DNA of 64,000 nucleotides from JABCZS01 sp041660525 (lineage in GTDB: Bacteria > Pseudomonadota > Gammaproteobacteria > JABCZS01). Positions 43,264 to 52,038 of this stretch are shown in pieces. The DNA lies in contig JBAZWD010000003.1 of assembly GCA_041660525.1 (NCBI GenBank), positions 62,001-126,000 of the forward strand, read 5' to 3'. Below the pieces are notes generated by a model. That model did no database searches, was not told where the DNA came from, and saw nothing but the letters and a program-made list of their open reading frames with translations. How positions within the stretch are numbered: the stretch's first letter is position 1; the number at the start of each line of letters is the position of its first letter. Made by a program: the position numbers and the translations under genes.

Positions 43264-44976
43264 TTATACCGATTTTAATGGTACATAGTGCGGATGCCAG
43301 AGAATTTGATCGATGAGTTTACACACATCGATGCCTTGACCAGTACGATCAACACCATCTTTACGAGCCTGCTCAGCAACACGTTGCGCAATAATATAAG
43401 ATGCTTTACGTGCTTCAACAAATGGTGGTAATAAAGGCGCATTGGGATCTTTTAAGCTCGGTGATAATTCACTTAAGGCTTCACAAGCAGCCCAGATCAT
43501 ATTATCTGTGACTAAACGTGCACGTACCGCTAAGGTACCTAAACCTATTCCTGGGAATACTAATGCATTATTACATTGTGCAATAGCATGCAATTTACCA
43601 TGGTAATTGACTGGATCAAACGGACTGCCTGTTGCAATAAGTGCACGACCTTCTGACCATTCATAAAGATCAGCCGGATTGGCTTCACTTTTTTGCGTGG
43701 GATTTGATAATGGCATAATAATAGGATTTTTCACATGTTTGGACATTTCGCGGATAAGTTTTTCACTGAATGCACCCGCTACAGCCGAGCTACCAATTAA
43801 AATGGTGGGTTTAACTTGTTCTATAACTGTTTCTAAATCAATTTTTCCTTGATTTAATGGCCAATTTGCAATTTCTTGTGCATCACGTGCGTAAAATTTT
43901 TGGAAGGATTTTAAAGTGTTGCTGTTATTAGCAATCAAACCATTACTGTCCAATAACCAAAATTGTTTTGCAGCTTCTTGTGCAGATAAACCTGCGCGCT
44001 GCATAGCGCTACTAATTTCATTAGCAACACCTACACCTGCTGCGCCTGCACCATGAATCACTATGCGTTGTTCTGTTAATGGGCGCCCAGTTTTTTGTAC
44101 ACCTGCCAATATCGCGGCTAATACCACTGCGCCTGTTCCTTGTACGTCATCATTAAAGGTACAAAAATCATCTTTGTAACGGTGTAAAATATGGTGTGCT
44201 GGATCGCGACCAAAATCTTCCCAATGCAACATGACATTCGGAAAATGTTTTTTAACAGTTTGTACGAATTGATCGATAAAATCATCATATTCCGCGCCTT
44301 TTAAGCGTTCATGGCGCCAGCCCAGGTATAAAGGATCATCTAACAATAATTGATTATCTGTACCCACATCCAACATGACAGGTAGCGTTTTGCAGGGATT
44401 AATACCACCACAAATGGTATAAACCATCAATTTAGCTAAAGGAATATACATCCCACCCACGCCTTGATCGCCAATACCTAAAACACCACTGCCATCGGTC
44501 GCCACAATTAAATCAATTTCTTCGTGGGTACGATTCGCAATAATGGCATCCATATGCGCACGATCAGGGTAAGAAATATAAAGTCCACGCGGCTTACGAA
44601 ATTCACGGCTGTATTGTTGAACAGCAGAACCTACGGTCGGTGTGTAAATAATGGGCATCATTTCAGCTAAATGATCGCTAACTAGACGGTAAAATAATAC
44701 TTCATTGCGATCATGCAAACTGTATAAATAAATTTGACGACTTAAGTCGACCGTGTAACGGCGGTATTGTTCGTATGCGCGAATCACTTGCTGATCGAGC
44801 GTTTCAATAGCTGAAGGTAATTTTCCAATTAAACCCAATTCCAAACGTTCTTGTTCAGAAAAAGAAGTGCCTTTATTTAAAAAAGATAAACTTTGCAATA
44901 ATTTACCTTTTAGTGAAGTTTCGATCCATGCGGTATCGTTTTCTAAATCTTGTTTATAAGAGAATAATGGGTTCAT
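43264..44976 (-). CDS. maeA: NAD-dependent malic enzyme
   Basis: Oxidative decarboxylation of malate to pyruvate. The 570-residue length matches the large NAD-type enzyme (E. coli MaeA 565). Conserved parts are IIYTPTVGSAVQQYS, the tyrosine-containing substrate region RGLYISYPDR, VATDGSGVLGIGDQG, the metal-binding HWEDFGRDPA and FNDDVQGTGAVVLA, and the NAD motif GAGAAGVGVANEI. AAGGT precedes the ATG. It follows sspB at 22 bases (same strand), so it may be read from the ribosomal/bc1 operon. Confidence 0.95.
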   Translation of the reverse strand: MNPLFSYKQDLENDTAWIETSLKGKLLQSLSFLNKGTSFSEQERLELGLIGKLPSAIETLDQQVIRAYEQYRRYTVDLSRQIYLYSLHDRNEVLFYRLVSDHLAEMMPIIYTPTVGSAVQQYSREFRKPRGLYISYPDRAHMDAIIANRTHEEIDLIVATDGSGVLGIGDQGVGGMYIPLAKLMVYTICGGINPCKTLPVMLDVGTDNQLLLDDPLYLGWRHERLKGAEYDDFIDQFVQTVKKHFPNVMLHWEDFGRDPAHHILHRYKDDFCTFNDDVQGTGAVVLAAILAGVQKTGRPLTEQRIVIHGAGAAGVGVANEISSAMQRAGLSAQEAAKQFWLLDSNGLIANNSNTLKSFQKFYARDAQEIANWPLNQGKIDLETVIEQVKPTILIGSSAVAGAFSEKLIREMSKHVKNPIIMPLSNPTQKSEANPADLYEWSEGRALIATGSPFDPVNYHGKLHAIAQCNNALVFPGIGLGTLAVRARLVTDNMIWAACEALSELSPSLKDPNAPLLPPFVEARKASYIIAQRVAEQARKDGVDRTGQGIDVCKLIDQILWHPHYVPLKSV

Positions 44977-44997
44977 ATATGTACCTTAATAAATTTA

Positions 44998-45369
44998 TTA
45001 TTTAACTACTTTTAAATCAGGTTTGGACTTAGGCGGCGCCGAAGGTGGTGGCGCATCTTCATCATCTTCACTAAAAAACATACCGCGACCATTTTCGCTG
45101 GCATAAATGGCTAAAATGGCAATGGCGGGTACGTAGATCTCAAAAACACCTTCGTTGAAACGCGCGCTAAATGTTACGGCATCATTTGTTATTAATAACT
45201 CTTCAACGGCACTGGGACCTACATTTAATACTATGCGCCCTTCTTTGACGTATTGCTCAGGTACATCCACATGAGGTAATTTTGCATTCACTAATAAGTG
45301 CGGGGTGAAATGATTATCAACTATCCATTCGTATAAAGCGCGAATTAAATAGGGTCGACTGGAAGTCAT
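44998..45369 (-). CDS. sspB: ClpXP specificity-enhancing factor SspB
   Basis: Adaptor that brings ssrA-tagged proteins to ClpXP. The N-terminal folded domain begins RPYLIRALYEWIVDNHFTPH and has VNAKLPHVDVP, LNVGPSAVEEL and the substrate groove strand SARFNEGVFEIYVPAIAI. A flexible acidic linker follows, and the C-terminal ClpX-binding tail is KSKPDLKVVK. The 123-residue length is somewhat short but complete. The start overlaps the sspA stop (ATGA). Confidence 0.95.
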   Translation of the reverse strand: MTSSRPYLIRALYEWIVDNHFTPHLLVNAKLPHVDVPEQYVKEGRIVLNVGPSAVEELLITNDAVTFSARFNEGVFEIYVPAIAILAIYASENGRGMFFSEDDEDAPPPSAPPKSKPDLKVVK

Positions 45370-46007
45370 ATATTACTCCATGACTGTAATTGCGATAAAC
45401 GTTTCTCTTGCGCAGATAAACCAAGCGCAAATCCTTCGCGAGCGAACATGCGCTGCGCATATTTAATAATTGGCTTTGCCTGCACTGGGAGAATAACGCC
45501 TAGCGTCGGTAATCGCCATAATAAAACACTCAAAGCACAATCAGCAAGTGAATAACTATCACTTAAAAAAAATGGCCGATCAGCAAAAACCGCCGTCACA
45601 CTGGTTAAGCCATCTGCTAATAATCTGGCTTGGTTCGCTTTGATCGTTTTATCGTCAGTATTCATTATATTTTCTGCTATCGCTATCCAATCATGAAAAA
45701 TGCGATAACACAACAATCTCGAAGAGGCTCTAGGTGCCGGATGTGTCGGCAATAATGTTGGGTGCGGAAAACGTTCTTCCAGATACTCTGAAATAATACG
45801 TGTTTCATATAACACAACATCACGATCAATTAATAAAGGCACGCGTTGGTAGGGGCTCAAGTGTAAAACATCTTCAGGCAACGCATTAGCATTGACTTCT
45901 ATAATGTTAACCGGAACATCCTTTTCCGCGAGTATTAACCGACAATAATGGCTATCAATACCTAAAGCATCAGAATATAAAGAAATATTCAGCGTATTTG
46001 TAACCAA
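45366..46007 (-). CDS. sspA: Stringent starvation protein A (GST-like)
   Basis: RNA-polymerase-associated protein with a glutathione-S-transferase fold but no GST activity in known members, affecting stationary-phase and virulence gene expression. Visible are ISLYSDALGIDSHYCRLILAE, SPYQRVPLLIDRDVVLYET and SEYLEERFPHPTLLP, then an all-helical C-terminal domain. The start is TTG at 46007, with AAGGAA six bases upstream and no ATG available. It lies 14 bases after petC, in the common sspA/bc1 arrangement. Confidence 0.95.
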   Translation of the reverse strand: MVTNTLNISLYSDALGIDSHYCRLILAEKDVPVNIIEVNANALPEDVLHLSPYQRVPLLIDRDVVLYETRIISEYLEERFPHPTLLPTHPAPRASSRLLCYRIFHDWIAIAENIMNTDDKTIKANQARLLADGLTSVTAVFADRPFFLSDSYSLADCALSVLLWRLPTLGVILPVQAKPIIKYAQRMFAREGFALGLSAQEKRLSQLQSWSNI

Positions 46008-46020
46008 AAGTGTTCCTTAC

Positions 46021-46791
46021 TTATTTAATGTCTTTCCAATATTCACGTTTTAATAAATAGGCGAATACTAAAAGTATGAGTAAGAAAAATATTACTAAAA
46101 TGCCCATATGTTCACGTTCCAATTTAACCGGATCGCCTACATAAGACATGAAATTAACGATATCATAAACAACAGCTTCAAATTCTTCAGGAGAAAGTTC
46201 GCCTTGTTTTGTTAATTCAAAGCCAGTAATTGTTTTATGAATAACTTTTTGACCGCTAACATCGAATTCATGTGAAGTATAAACAGGTTTCTGCTCACCT
46301 TGTAAATTAATCAAGATATTAGGCATGGCTACGTCAGGAAATAAGGCATTATTCGTGCCCCACTGTTTAGTACTATCCACGTAAAACGATAATAAATAAT
46401 TATAAATCCATTTTTCAGAACGATAACGTGAAGTTAAAGATAAATCAGGTGGTGTAACTCCAAACCAATGACGCGCTTCTTCAGGCTTCATGGCTACATG
46501 TATTTGATCACCAATGTTATTTGTTGTGAACATTAAATTCTTTTTAACGATGTCAGTTAAAACTTCGCCTTTATCATCTGTCATACCAATGTCACGTGCC
46601 ATACGTTCATAACGCATGTACTCTAAACTATGACAGCCTGCGCAATAGTTCATGTAATATTTTGCACCACGTTGTAAAGAAGCCTGATTGCTTGGATCCA
46701 TCTTTGGCATATCAAACAAATAAGTAGCAGGACCCGCAGCATAAGCTTGCGGTAAAAGCATGATGAAGACACACAGTAATAATTTACGCAT
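46021..46791 (-). CDS. petC: Ubiquinol-cytochrome c reductase, cytochrome c1
   Basis: Haem c subunit of the bc1 complex that passes electrons to a soluble cytochrome c. A signal peptide (MRKLLLCVFIMLLPQAYA) directs export, the haem is attached at CAGCHSLEYMRY, and a Met ligand lies further on in the periplasmic domain (VAMPNILINL). One C-terminal membrane anchor (ILVIFFLLILLVFAYLL) is followed by a basic end. The start overlaps the petB stop by one base (TAATG). Confidence 0.96.
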   Translation of the reverse strand: MRKLLLCVFIMLLPQAYAAGPATYLFDMPKMDPSNQASLQRGAKYYMNYCAGCHSLEYMRYERMARDIGMTDDKGEVLTDIVKKNLMFTTNNIGDQIHVAMKPEEARHWFGVTPPDLSLTSRYRSEKWIYNYLLSFYVDSTKQWGTNNALFPDVAMPNILINLQGEQKPVYTSHEFDVSGQKVIHKTITGFELTKQGELSPEEFEAVVYDIVNFMSYVGDPVKLEREHMGILVIFFLLILLVFAYLLKREYWKDIK

Positions 46792-48008
46792 TAGCGCACT
46801 CTCTCTGGTACGGGTTTCGTTTTATCATAGTATGTATAAAACGGCATTAAAATAAAGAACAAGAAATAAGTGGTTGTAAAAACACGTGCCAACATGGTTT
46901 TAGCTTCACTGGGTGCTTGCGTACCTAAATAAGCTAATACAACAAAGCTAATCACGAAAACAGTAATCGCTGTTTTAAAATAAATGCCGCGATAACGTAT
47001 GGATTTTACTTTGGAACGATCAAGCCATGGAATCACAAATAAAAATGCGATCGATGCACCCATAGCCATGACGCCGCCCACTTTATCAGGTACTGCACGC
47101 AATACAGAATAAAACGGGGTCATATACCAAACAGGCGCTACGTGCTCAGGTGTTTTCAACCAATCAGCAGGCGTAAAATTTGGGTACTCAATAAAGAACC
47201 CGCCCATTTCTGGTGAGAAAAACATCACTGCAGCAAAAATAATTAAAAATACAATAACGCCTACTAAATCTTTTACTGTGTAATAAGGGTGAAAACGTAT
47301 GCCATCCACAGGATGTCCCTGTGCATCTTTTAGATTTTTAATTTCAATACCATCTGGGTTATTTGAACCCACGCTATGTAAAGCAATAATATGTAGATAA
47401 ACCAAAACTAATAAAATGATTGGGAATACTACGACATGCAGTGCAAAATAACGATTAAGCGTAGCACCGGAGACGTTATAGTCACCACGTATCCATAAAA
47501 CTAATGTGTCACCAATATAGGGAATCGCGCCAAATAAGGATGTGATAACTTGCGCGCCCCAGAAAGACATTTGTCCCCAAGGTAATAAATAACCCGTAAA
47601 TGCTGCGGCCATAAGTACTAAGAAAATACACATGCCGATAAGCCAAATTAATTCACGCGGTTTACGTGATGATCCGTAAATAATACCGCGAAACATATGT
47701 AAATAAACCACGAGGAAAAAGAAAGAAGCGCCCGTCGTGTGCATATAACGTATCAGCCAACCATAATTAACATCACGCATGATGTATTCAACAGAAGCAA
47801 AAGCACCTGATTCTGTCGGCGAATAGCTCATGGCTAACCAAATACCGGAAACAAATTGAATAACCATCACAACAATGGCAAGTACACCGAAGATATACCA
47901 AATATTAAAGTTTTTGGGTGCATAATATTGCCCCATATGCGTATTCCAGGTTTTAACCAAAGGAATCCGCGCATCTAACCAATTCACTAATCCGACTAAA
48001 GGTTTCAC
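46791..48008 (-). CDS. petB: Ubiquinol-cytochrome c reductase, cytochrome b
   Basis: Membrane core of the bc1 complex. It has about eight helices, with haem-ligand His pairs in RYMHTTGASFFFLVVYLHMF and FALHVVVFPIILLVLVYLHI, the Qo-site stretch GAIPYIGDTLVLWI, and the PEF-like motif near PEWYMLP here reading APVWYMTPFYSVLRAVP. The 405-residue length is normal. It overlaps petA by four bases and petC by one. Confidence 0.96.
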   Translation of the reverse strand: MKPLVGLVNWLDARIPLVKTWNTHMGQYYAPKNFNIWYIFGVLAIVVMVIQFVSGIWLAMSYSPTESGAFASVEYIMRDVNYGWLIRYMHTTGASFFFLVVYLHMFRGIIYGSSRKPRELIWLIGMCIFLVLMAAAFTGYLLPWGQMSFWGAQVITSLFGAIPYIGDTLVLWIRGDYNVSGATLNRYFALHVVVFPIILLVLVYLHIIALHSVGSNNPDGIEIKNLKDAQGHPVDGIRFHPYYTVKDLVGVIVFLIIFAAVMFFSPEMGGFFIEYPNFTPADWLKTPEHVAPVWYMTPFYSVLRAVPDKVGGVMAMGASIAFLFVIPWLDRSKVKSIRYRGIYFKTAITVFVISFVVLAYLGTQAPSEAKTMLARVFTTTYFLFFILMPFYTYYDKTKPVPERVR

Positions 48009-48595
48009 GCTGTTTTCTCCTTATCATCACCGATCAAAATGAGGGTGTCACTTAAATACTGGTAAGGAGGAATTTCTAAATTGGTTGGCGCAGGAACATC
48101 TTTGAATACACGACCTGCTAAATCAAAAGAAGAACCGTGACAAGGACAGAAAAATCCACCGGGCCAAGTATCATTTACACTACCCACTTCTGGGCGATAT
48201 GTCGGAACACAACCTAAATGCGTGCATAAACCTACAGCCACAAAAATTTCAGGCTTTCTTGAGCGGTATTCGTTTTTTGCATATTCAGGTTGTTGAGGAA
48301 CATCAGAGTATGGATCGCGCAATTGCGGATCTAATTTAGGTAATTCATCCAGCATGGCGGTACTTCTGTTGATAATCCACACGGGTTTACCACGCCATTC
48401 CACTGTAAGTTGTTGTCCAACTGTTAATTTGCTGATATCTGCTTGAACAGGAGCACCCGCTGCTTCTGCACGCGCACTGGGTTTCCAAGAACTAATAAAA
48501 GGAACAGCGACACAAGCTACACCAATACCACCAATAACACTGGTGGCTGCAGTCAAAAAACGTCGACGTCCAACGTTAATATCCTGTTCACTCAT
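48005..48595 (-). CDS. petA: Ubiquinol-cytochrome c reductase, Rieske iron-sulfur subunit
   Basis: Rieske subunit of the bc1 complex. The N-terminus is a Tat-type anchor (GRRRFLTAATSVIGGIGVAC). The [2Fe-2S] ligands are in CTHLGCVP and CPCHGSSFD. The 196-residue length is normal. It is the first of petABC, following rpsI by 43 bases; this ribosomal-protein/bc1/ssp order is common in gammaproteobacteria. Confidence 0.97.
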   Translation of the reverse strand: MSEQDINVGRRRFLTAATSVIGGIGVACVAVPFISSWKPSARAEAAGAPVQADISKLTVGQQLTVEWRGKPVWIINRSTAMLDELPKLDPQLRDPYSDVPQQPEYAKNEYRSRKPEIFVAVGLCTHLGCVPTYRPEVGSVNDTWPGGFFCPCHGSSFDLAGRVFKDVPAPTNLEIPPYQYLSDTLILIGDDKEKTA

Positions 48596-48638
48596 GTGCG
48601 CTGTCTCCCTTATATTACAATTGATTACTGAATAACAA

Positions 48639-49067
48639 TTAACGTTTCGAGAATTGTTTATCTTTACGTGCTTTAGGACGGCCCACTTTCTTACGTTCCA
48701 CTTTACGTGAATCGCGTGTTAAAAATCCTAAACTGCCTAATATTTTACGTAATCCTAAACCACCACTACCGCTCGAGCCTTCTTCGCCCTCATCGTAAGC
48801 GACTAATGCACGCGCTAAACCATGGCGTACTGCGCCGGCTTGGCCTGAATTACCGCCACCGCGAACAGTGACCATTAAATCAAATTTACCGCTTAACTCA
48901 ACGGCTTTTAAGGGTTCTAAAATTAAAATTTGATGTGAAGGACGTTGAAAGAAAGTTTCAAATTCTTTTTCATTGATTAAAATCTTACCACTACCACGAC
49001 GCAAATAAACGCGTGCTGTAGAGCTTTTACGACGGCCTGTACCATAAAACTGTTGCTGCTGTGCCAT
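48639..49067 (-). CDS. rpsI: Ribosomal protein uS9 with a Gly/Ser insertion
   Basis: 30S protein whose C-terminal tail (GRPKARKDKQFSKR) reaches the P-site tRNA. The N-terminal FYGTGRRKSSTARVYLR and GQAGAVRHGLARAL are typical. At 142 residues it is about 12 longer than E. coli S9. The excess is GEEGSSGSGGLG, placed after the conserved AYDE and before LRKILGSLGFLTRDSR. The region is surface-exposed in known ribosomes, so the insertion is tolerable. It lies 14 bases after rplM. Confidence 0.96.
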   Translation of the reverse strand: MAQQQQFYGTGRRKSSTARVYLRRGSGKILINEKEFETFFQRPSHQILILEPLKAVELSGKFDLMVTVRGGGNSGQAGAVRHGLARALVAYDEGEEGSSGSGGLGLRKILGSLGFLTRDSRKVERKKVGRPKARKDKQFSKR

Positions 49068-49081
49068 ATTTTATCCTAAAA

Positions 49082-49510
49082 CTATAAAGGGAGTTCTTCA
49101 GGTTGTTGCCCAGTATGAGGATGCTCATTGCCGGCATAAACCTTTAATTTACGAAACATTTCACGACCTAGTGGTCCTCTAGGCAACATGCCTTTTACCG
49201 CTAGTTCAATGACACGTTCTGGGTGTTTGCTAATTAACTGTTCAAAACTTGAGGATTTGATACCACCGGGGAAACCTGTATGGTGATGATACATCTTATC
49301 CGTTGCTTTATTACCTGTTACACGCAGTTTACCTGCATTCACAACTACAATATAATCGCCTGTATCCACGTGAGGCGTGTATATCGCCTTATGCTTGCCA
49401 CGTAGGCGTGTTGCAATCTCTACCGCTAAACGACCCAAAACCTTGTTCGTAGCGTCTACTAAATACCAACGCCGACTCACCTCATGGGCTTTAGCGCTCA
49501 TTGTCTTCAT
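49082..49510 (-). CDS. rplM: Ribosomal protein uL13
   Basis: Early-assembling 50S protein of 142 residues, as in E. coli. Conserved parts are RRWYLVDATNKVLGRLAVEI, LRGKHKAIYTPHVDTGD, the YHHTGFPGG loop (here YHHHTGFPGGIK) and MLPRGPLGREMFRKLKVY. The start at 49510 follows GGGGAAAG. It is the first gene of the run rplM-rpsI-petABC-sspAB and has a good promoter upstream. Confidence 0.97.
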   Translation of the reverse strand: MKTMSAKAHEVSRRWYLVDATNKVLGRLAVEIATRLRGKHKAIYTPHVDTGDYIVVVNAGKLRVTGNKATDKMYHHHTGFPGGIKSSSFEQLISKHPERVIELAVKGMLPRGPLGREMFRKLKVYAGNEHPHTGQQPEELPL

Positions 49511-49543
49511 AACTTTCCCCTAGTAATTCACAGTAAAGGGCCT

Positions 49544-49572
49544 ATTCTACCCAAGCTGGTTCGATGATACAA
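49544..49572 (-). promoter_or_regulatory. Sigma70-type promoter for rplM
   Basis: On the minus strand TTGTAT (49567-49572), a 17-base spacer and TAGAAT (49544-49549), about 35 bases before the rplM start. Optimal spacing and good hexamers; not tested. Confidence 0.6.
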
Positions 49573-49590
49573 GATTTTTTTATCAAAAAC

Positions 49591-49618
49591 TTACAAACTG
49601 GCTAAATTATGCTATTTT
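49591..49618 (+). promoter_or_regulatory. Possible promoter for the HU/H1-like gene
   Basis: TTACAA (49591-49596), a 16-base spacer and TATTTT (49613-49618), about 45 bases before the start of the histone-like gene. The -35 is fair and the -10 is weak. Confidence 0.4.
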
Positions 49619-49661
49619 AAAGACATAGGATATCCTGATTAAACTTAATGGAGATATGGAA

Positions 49662-50159
49662 ATGCCAGTTAAAAAGAAAGTAACTAAACGTAAACCAGCT
49701 GTTAAAAAAGCTGCAGTTAAATCAAAAGTAACCCGTAAAGCACCCGCTAAGAAAGCTAAACCTGCTGCTGCGAAACGTAAAGTCGTTGCTAAAAAAGCAC
49801 CTGCTGCTAAAAAAGTGGTTGTTGCTGTAGTGAAAAAGCCGGTCCCTGCTGTTAACAGTGTTTACAGTAAAACTCAATTATTGACAACACTTTCAGAATG
49901 TTCAGGTGTGAGCAAGAAAGAAGTGTCTGCAGTAATGGATACACTTTATGAAATCATCGAACAGCACATCAAACGTCGTGGTCCACAATTATTTACGCTA
50001 CCTGGTTTAGCAAAAATTAAAGTGATCAACAAACCTGCGACTAAAGCACGTAAAGGCATCAACCCCTTCACAGGCGAACCTACTGTGTTTAAAGCAAAAC
50101 CTGCTCGTAACGTAGTTAAAGTTCTTGCCTTGAAAAAACTTAAAGAAATGGCTAAATAA
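49662..50159 (+). CDS. HU-family protein with histone-H1-like N-terminal tail
   Basis: A 165-residue nucleoid protein. Residues 1-68 are a Lys/Ala/Pro/Val tail of KKA and PAAKK repeats resembling eukaryotic H1 and bacterial H1-like proteins. Residues 70-165 are an HU/IHF fold: YSKTQLLTTLSECSGVSKKE, then GLAKIKVINKPATKARKGIN with the DNA-gripping arm, and VVKVLALKKLKEMAK. I start at 49662 (MPVKKK), 8 bases after GGAG; the ATG at 49656 is too close. A strong terminator follows. It probably binds and compacts DNA. Confidence 0.9.
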   Translation: MPVKKKVTKRKPAVKKAAVKSKVTRKAPAKKAKPAAAKRKVVAKKAPAAKKVVVAVVKKPVPAVNSVYSKTQLLTTLSECSGVSKKEVSAVMDTLYEIIEQHIKRRGPQLFTLPGLAKIKVINKPATKARKGINPFTGEPTVFKAKPARNVVKVLALKKLKEMAK

Positions 50160-50181
50160 TTAGTTTTATTCTTTAAAGCGA

Positions 50182-50213
50182 AAAGCCCCGGATTTTGATT
50201 CGGGGCTTTTTTT
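50182..50213 (+). terminator. Rho-independent terminator after the HU/H1-like gene
   Basis: A nine-base stem, AAAGCCCCG / CGGGGCTTT, encloses a ten-base loop and runs into seven Ts (50207-50213). An A-run on the other side means that it may also end transcription of the convergent gene stopping at 50215. Confidence 0.9.
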
Positions 50214-50214
50214 A

Positions 50215-51945
50215 TTAATTAAAAGATTTGATTAAAGTTTCTGCTTTTTTATATGTTTCATTCTCTTTTGCTATTTTCTTTTTAAGATCGCGGATGAGAT
50301 CTCTTTGCGATAGAGTCGCTGTTGTAGACTGAGGTATCATTTCTTCAATAAATAGCCAGGCATAATCGTTCGCGCCATCTGCAAATTTGCAATCTTCCGA
50401 ATTAACAAAGCTAATAAAAAATCTTTGTGCTTGTGCCCTATCTTTCTCCTCCGGAAAATCTTCTTTAAATTGCGTAAGCATGGGTTGCAGTTTTGCTAAT
50501 TTTTGTTCTGAGCTTAGGTCTTTCTCCCAAAGCGAATTAGCTTTTGAAAAAGGCATATATACTTTTTCAATGAACTTATCCCAAGCTTCATTACGTTGAC
50601 CTGGTTTTACGCCAGCTGTAACTGCAGCTGAAGCTTGATCTTGCTTGGATGTTTCTTTTATTAACTGGGGCGATGTTTGATAAACGGTTTGTGTCGCCGA
50701 AGTATTAAGGGATGGAAGAGGCTGTGCTGGTGCTAATTTTTGTGCACAGTATTCGAGTAATACAGTGCGTGTTGCGATATGAGAGGATAACATCTCTAAT
50801 GCTTTCAGAAACTCTACTCGCAATCCATAACGTTGCTCCGCTTTTAACTTACTCAAATAATCTTTAGAAAAGAGCGAGTCAAAAAAATGTTCTTTTGTCT
50901 TTGTACTGTTTGCTCTAGCATTCCAAATTTTCTCACTATCATTTGAAAATACGTCACGCACATTGCCCATTGAAAAGGTAAGTGGTGTATGTTTGCATTC
51001 GATGCAACTATCGTTAAATTTGCCAATAATAAATGAGAGTAATTGACGCTGTTCATGATCGGCTGGGATGGAAATGATAGCGTCTTTGACTAAAGTTTTA
51101 TAATATTCGTCATTTTCATTACACATCATCAAATCATATGACTCTATATCTTTATTTTGGTAAGGCATATGTTTTACCATGGCTTTGCATAGTTGCATAA
51201 AAAAGCCCTGCCATTGCAGTGAATTAACTGAGTCTGTTGTAGGCTTCAATACTAAAATTTCTTTTAAAAGTACATTTGTAGGTTCTTGAGCATTGTTAGG
51301 TATGTTGGTATTTGTTTCAGATGAGTTATCACCTACTTTTTTCTTGTGATTTTTATTGCTTGAATTTTTTTTAGCATTATTGCTGCTATTGTTTTGCTCT
51401 CTTAATCTTCTATTTTTTAAAATTTGCTCATCAGTTAAAGCTAATTTTTTATAGATTGCTATAATAAAATCAGCAAACACTTGATCTGTTGGTTTCTTCT
51501 CAGGATTATCTGTGATGTTAAAACCTAACATTTCAAATAATATCCATGAATCATCTTCTTGCGTTTTATATTTCTGAACTGCCTCGTCAACGCTGGAGAT
51601 ATCTTTTAAAAATTCTTGGGATTTAGTTTTAAGTGCATTAATAAACCGATTATAATAATCAATTGCTTTTTTACTTGTTATGCCTGAATTTGCAATATGT
51701 AATTTATGCAAGGCTTGCAATACTTGAAAAACAACTGCAGGTGAAGCATTTTTTATAGCTGCGCCCGGATCAGGAAATTCTTCTTGAAAAATTCTGAGAA
51801 AGCTTTTATAAGCTACATATACTTGTTTCAGGTCTTTTTTTTCAAGTTCAAGAATATGCATTGTATATTTATGAATCTGGCCTTCCGATGTTACATCTTG
51901 ATCGTGGACCAAATCACGAATTTCTTGATCAAACTCCCATAACAT
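50215..51945 (-). CDS. Large hypothetical helical protein
   Basis: A 576-residue protein with no recognised family, signal peptide or membrane segment. The start at 51945 (MLWEFDQE) is set by GAGGT six bases upstream. It is predicted helical throughout, with an Asn/Lys/Ser-rich low-complexity stretch near residues 190-215 (NNSSNNAKKNSSNKNHKKK) that divides N- and C-terminal halves. The C-terminus is Lys/Glu rich. It is neighbour and same-strand partner of the three-repeat protein at 52039-53247. It could be a secreted effector of an intracellular bacterium, but no motif shows this. Confidence 0.65.
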   Translation of the reverse strand: MLWEFDQEIRDLVHDQDVTSEGQIHKYTMHILELEKKDLKQVYVAYKSFLRIFQEEFPDPGAAIKNASPAVVFQVLQALHKLHIANSGITSKKAIDYYNRFINALKTKSQEFLKDISSVDEAVQKYKTQEDDSWILFEMLGFNITDNPEKKPTDQVFADFIIAIYKKLALTDEQILKNRRLREQNNSSNNAKKNSSNKNHKKKVGDNSSETNTNIPNNAQEPTNVLLKEILVLKPTTDSVNSLQWQGFFMQLCKAMVKHMPYQNKDIESYDLMMCNENDEYYKTLVKDAIISIPADHEQRQLLSFIIGKFNDSCIECKHTPLTFSMGNVRDVFSNDSEKIWNARANSTKTKEHFFDSLFSKDYLSKLKAEQRYGLRVEFLKALEMLSSHIATRTVLLEYCAQKLAPAQPLPSLNTSATQTVYQTSPQLIKETSKQDQASAAVTAGVKPGQRNEAWDKFIEKVYMPFSKANSLWEKDLSSEQKLAKLQPMLTQFKEDFPEEKDRAQAQRFFISFVNSEDCKFADGANDYAWLFIEEMIPQSTTATLSQRDLIRDLKKKIAKENETYKKAETLIKSFN

Positions 51946-52038
51946 ATAGCACCTCATACAGACAAAGAAAGTTACTATATCATATAAAGTTATTTTTCAA
52001 AACGATGCTTTTTTGCTAAATTAATAAATACTTAATAA

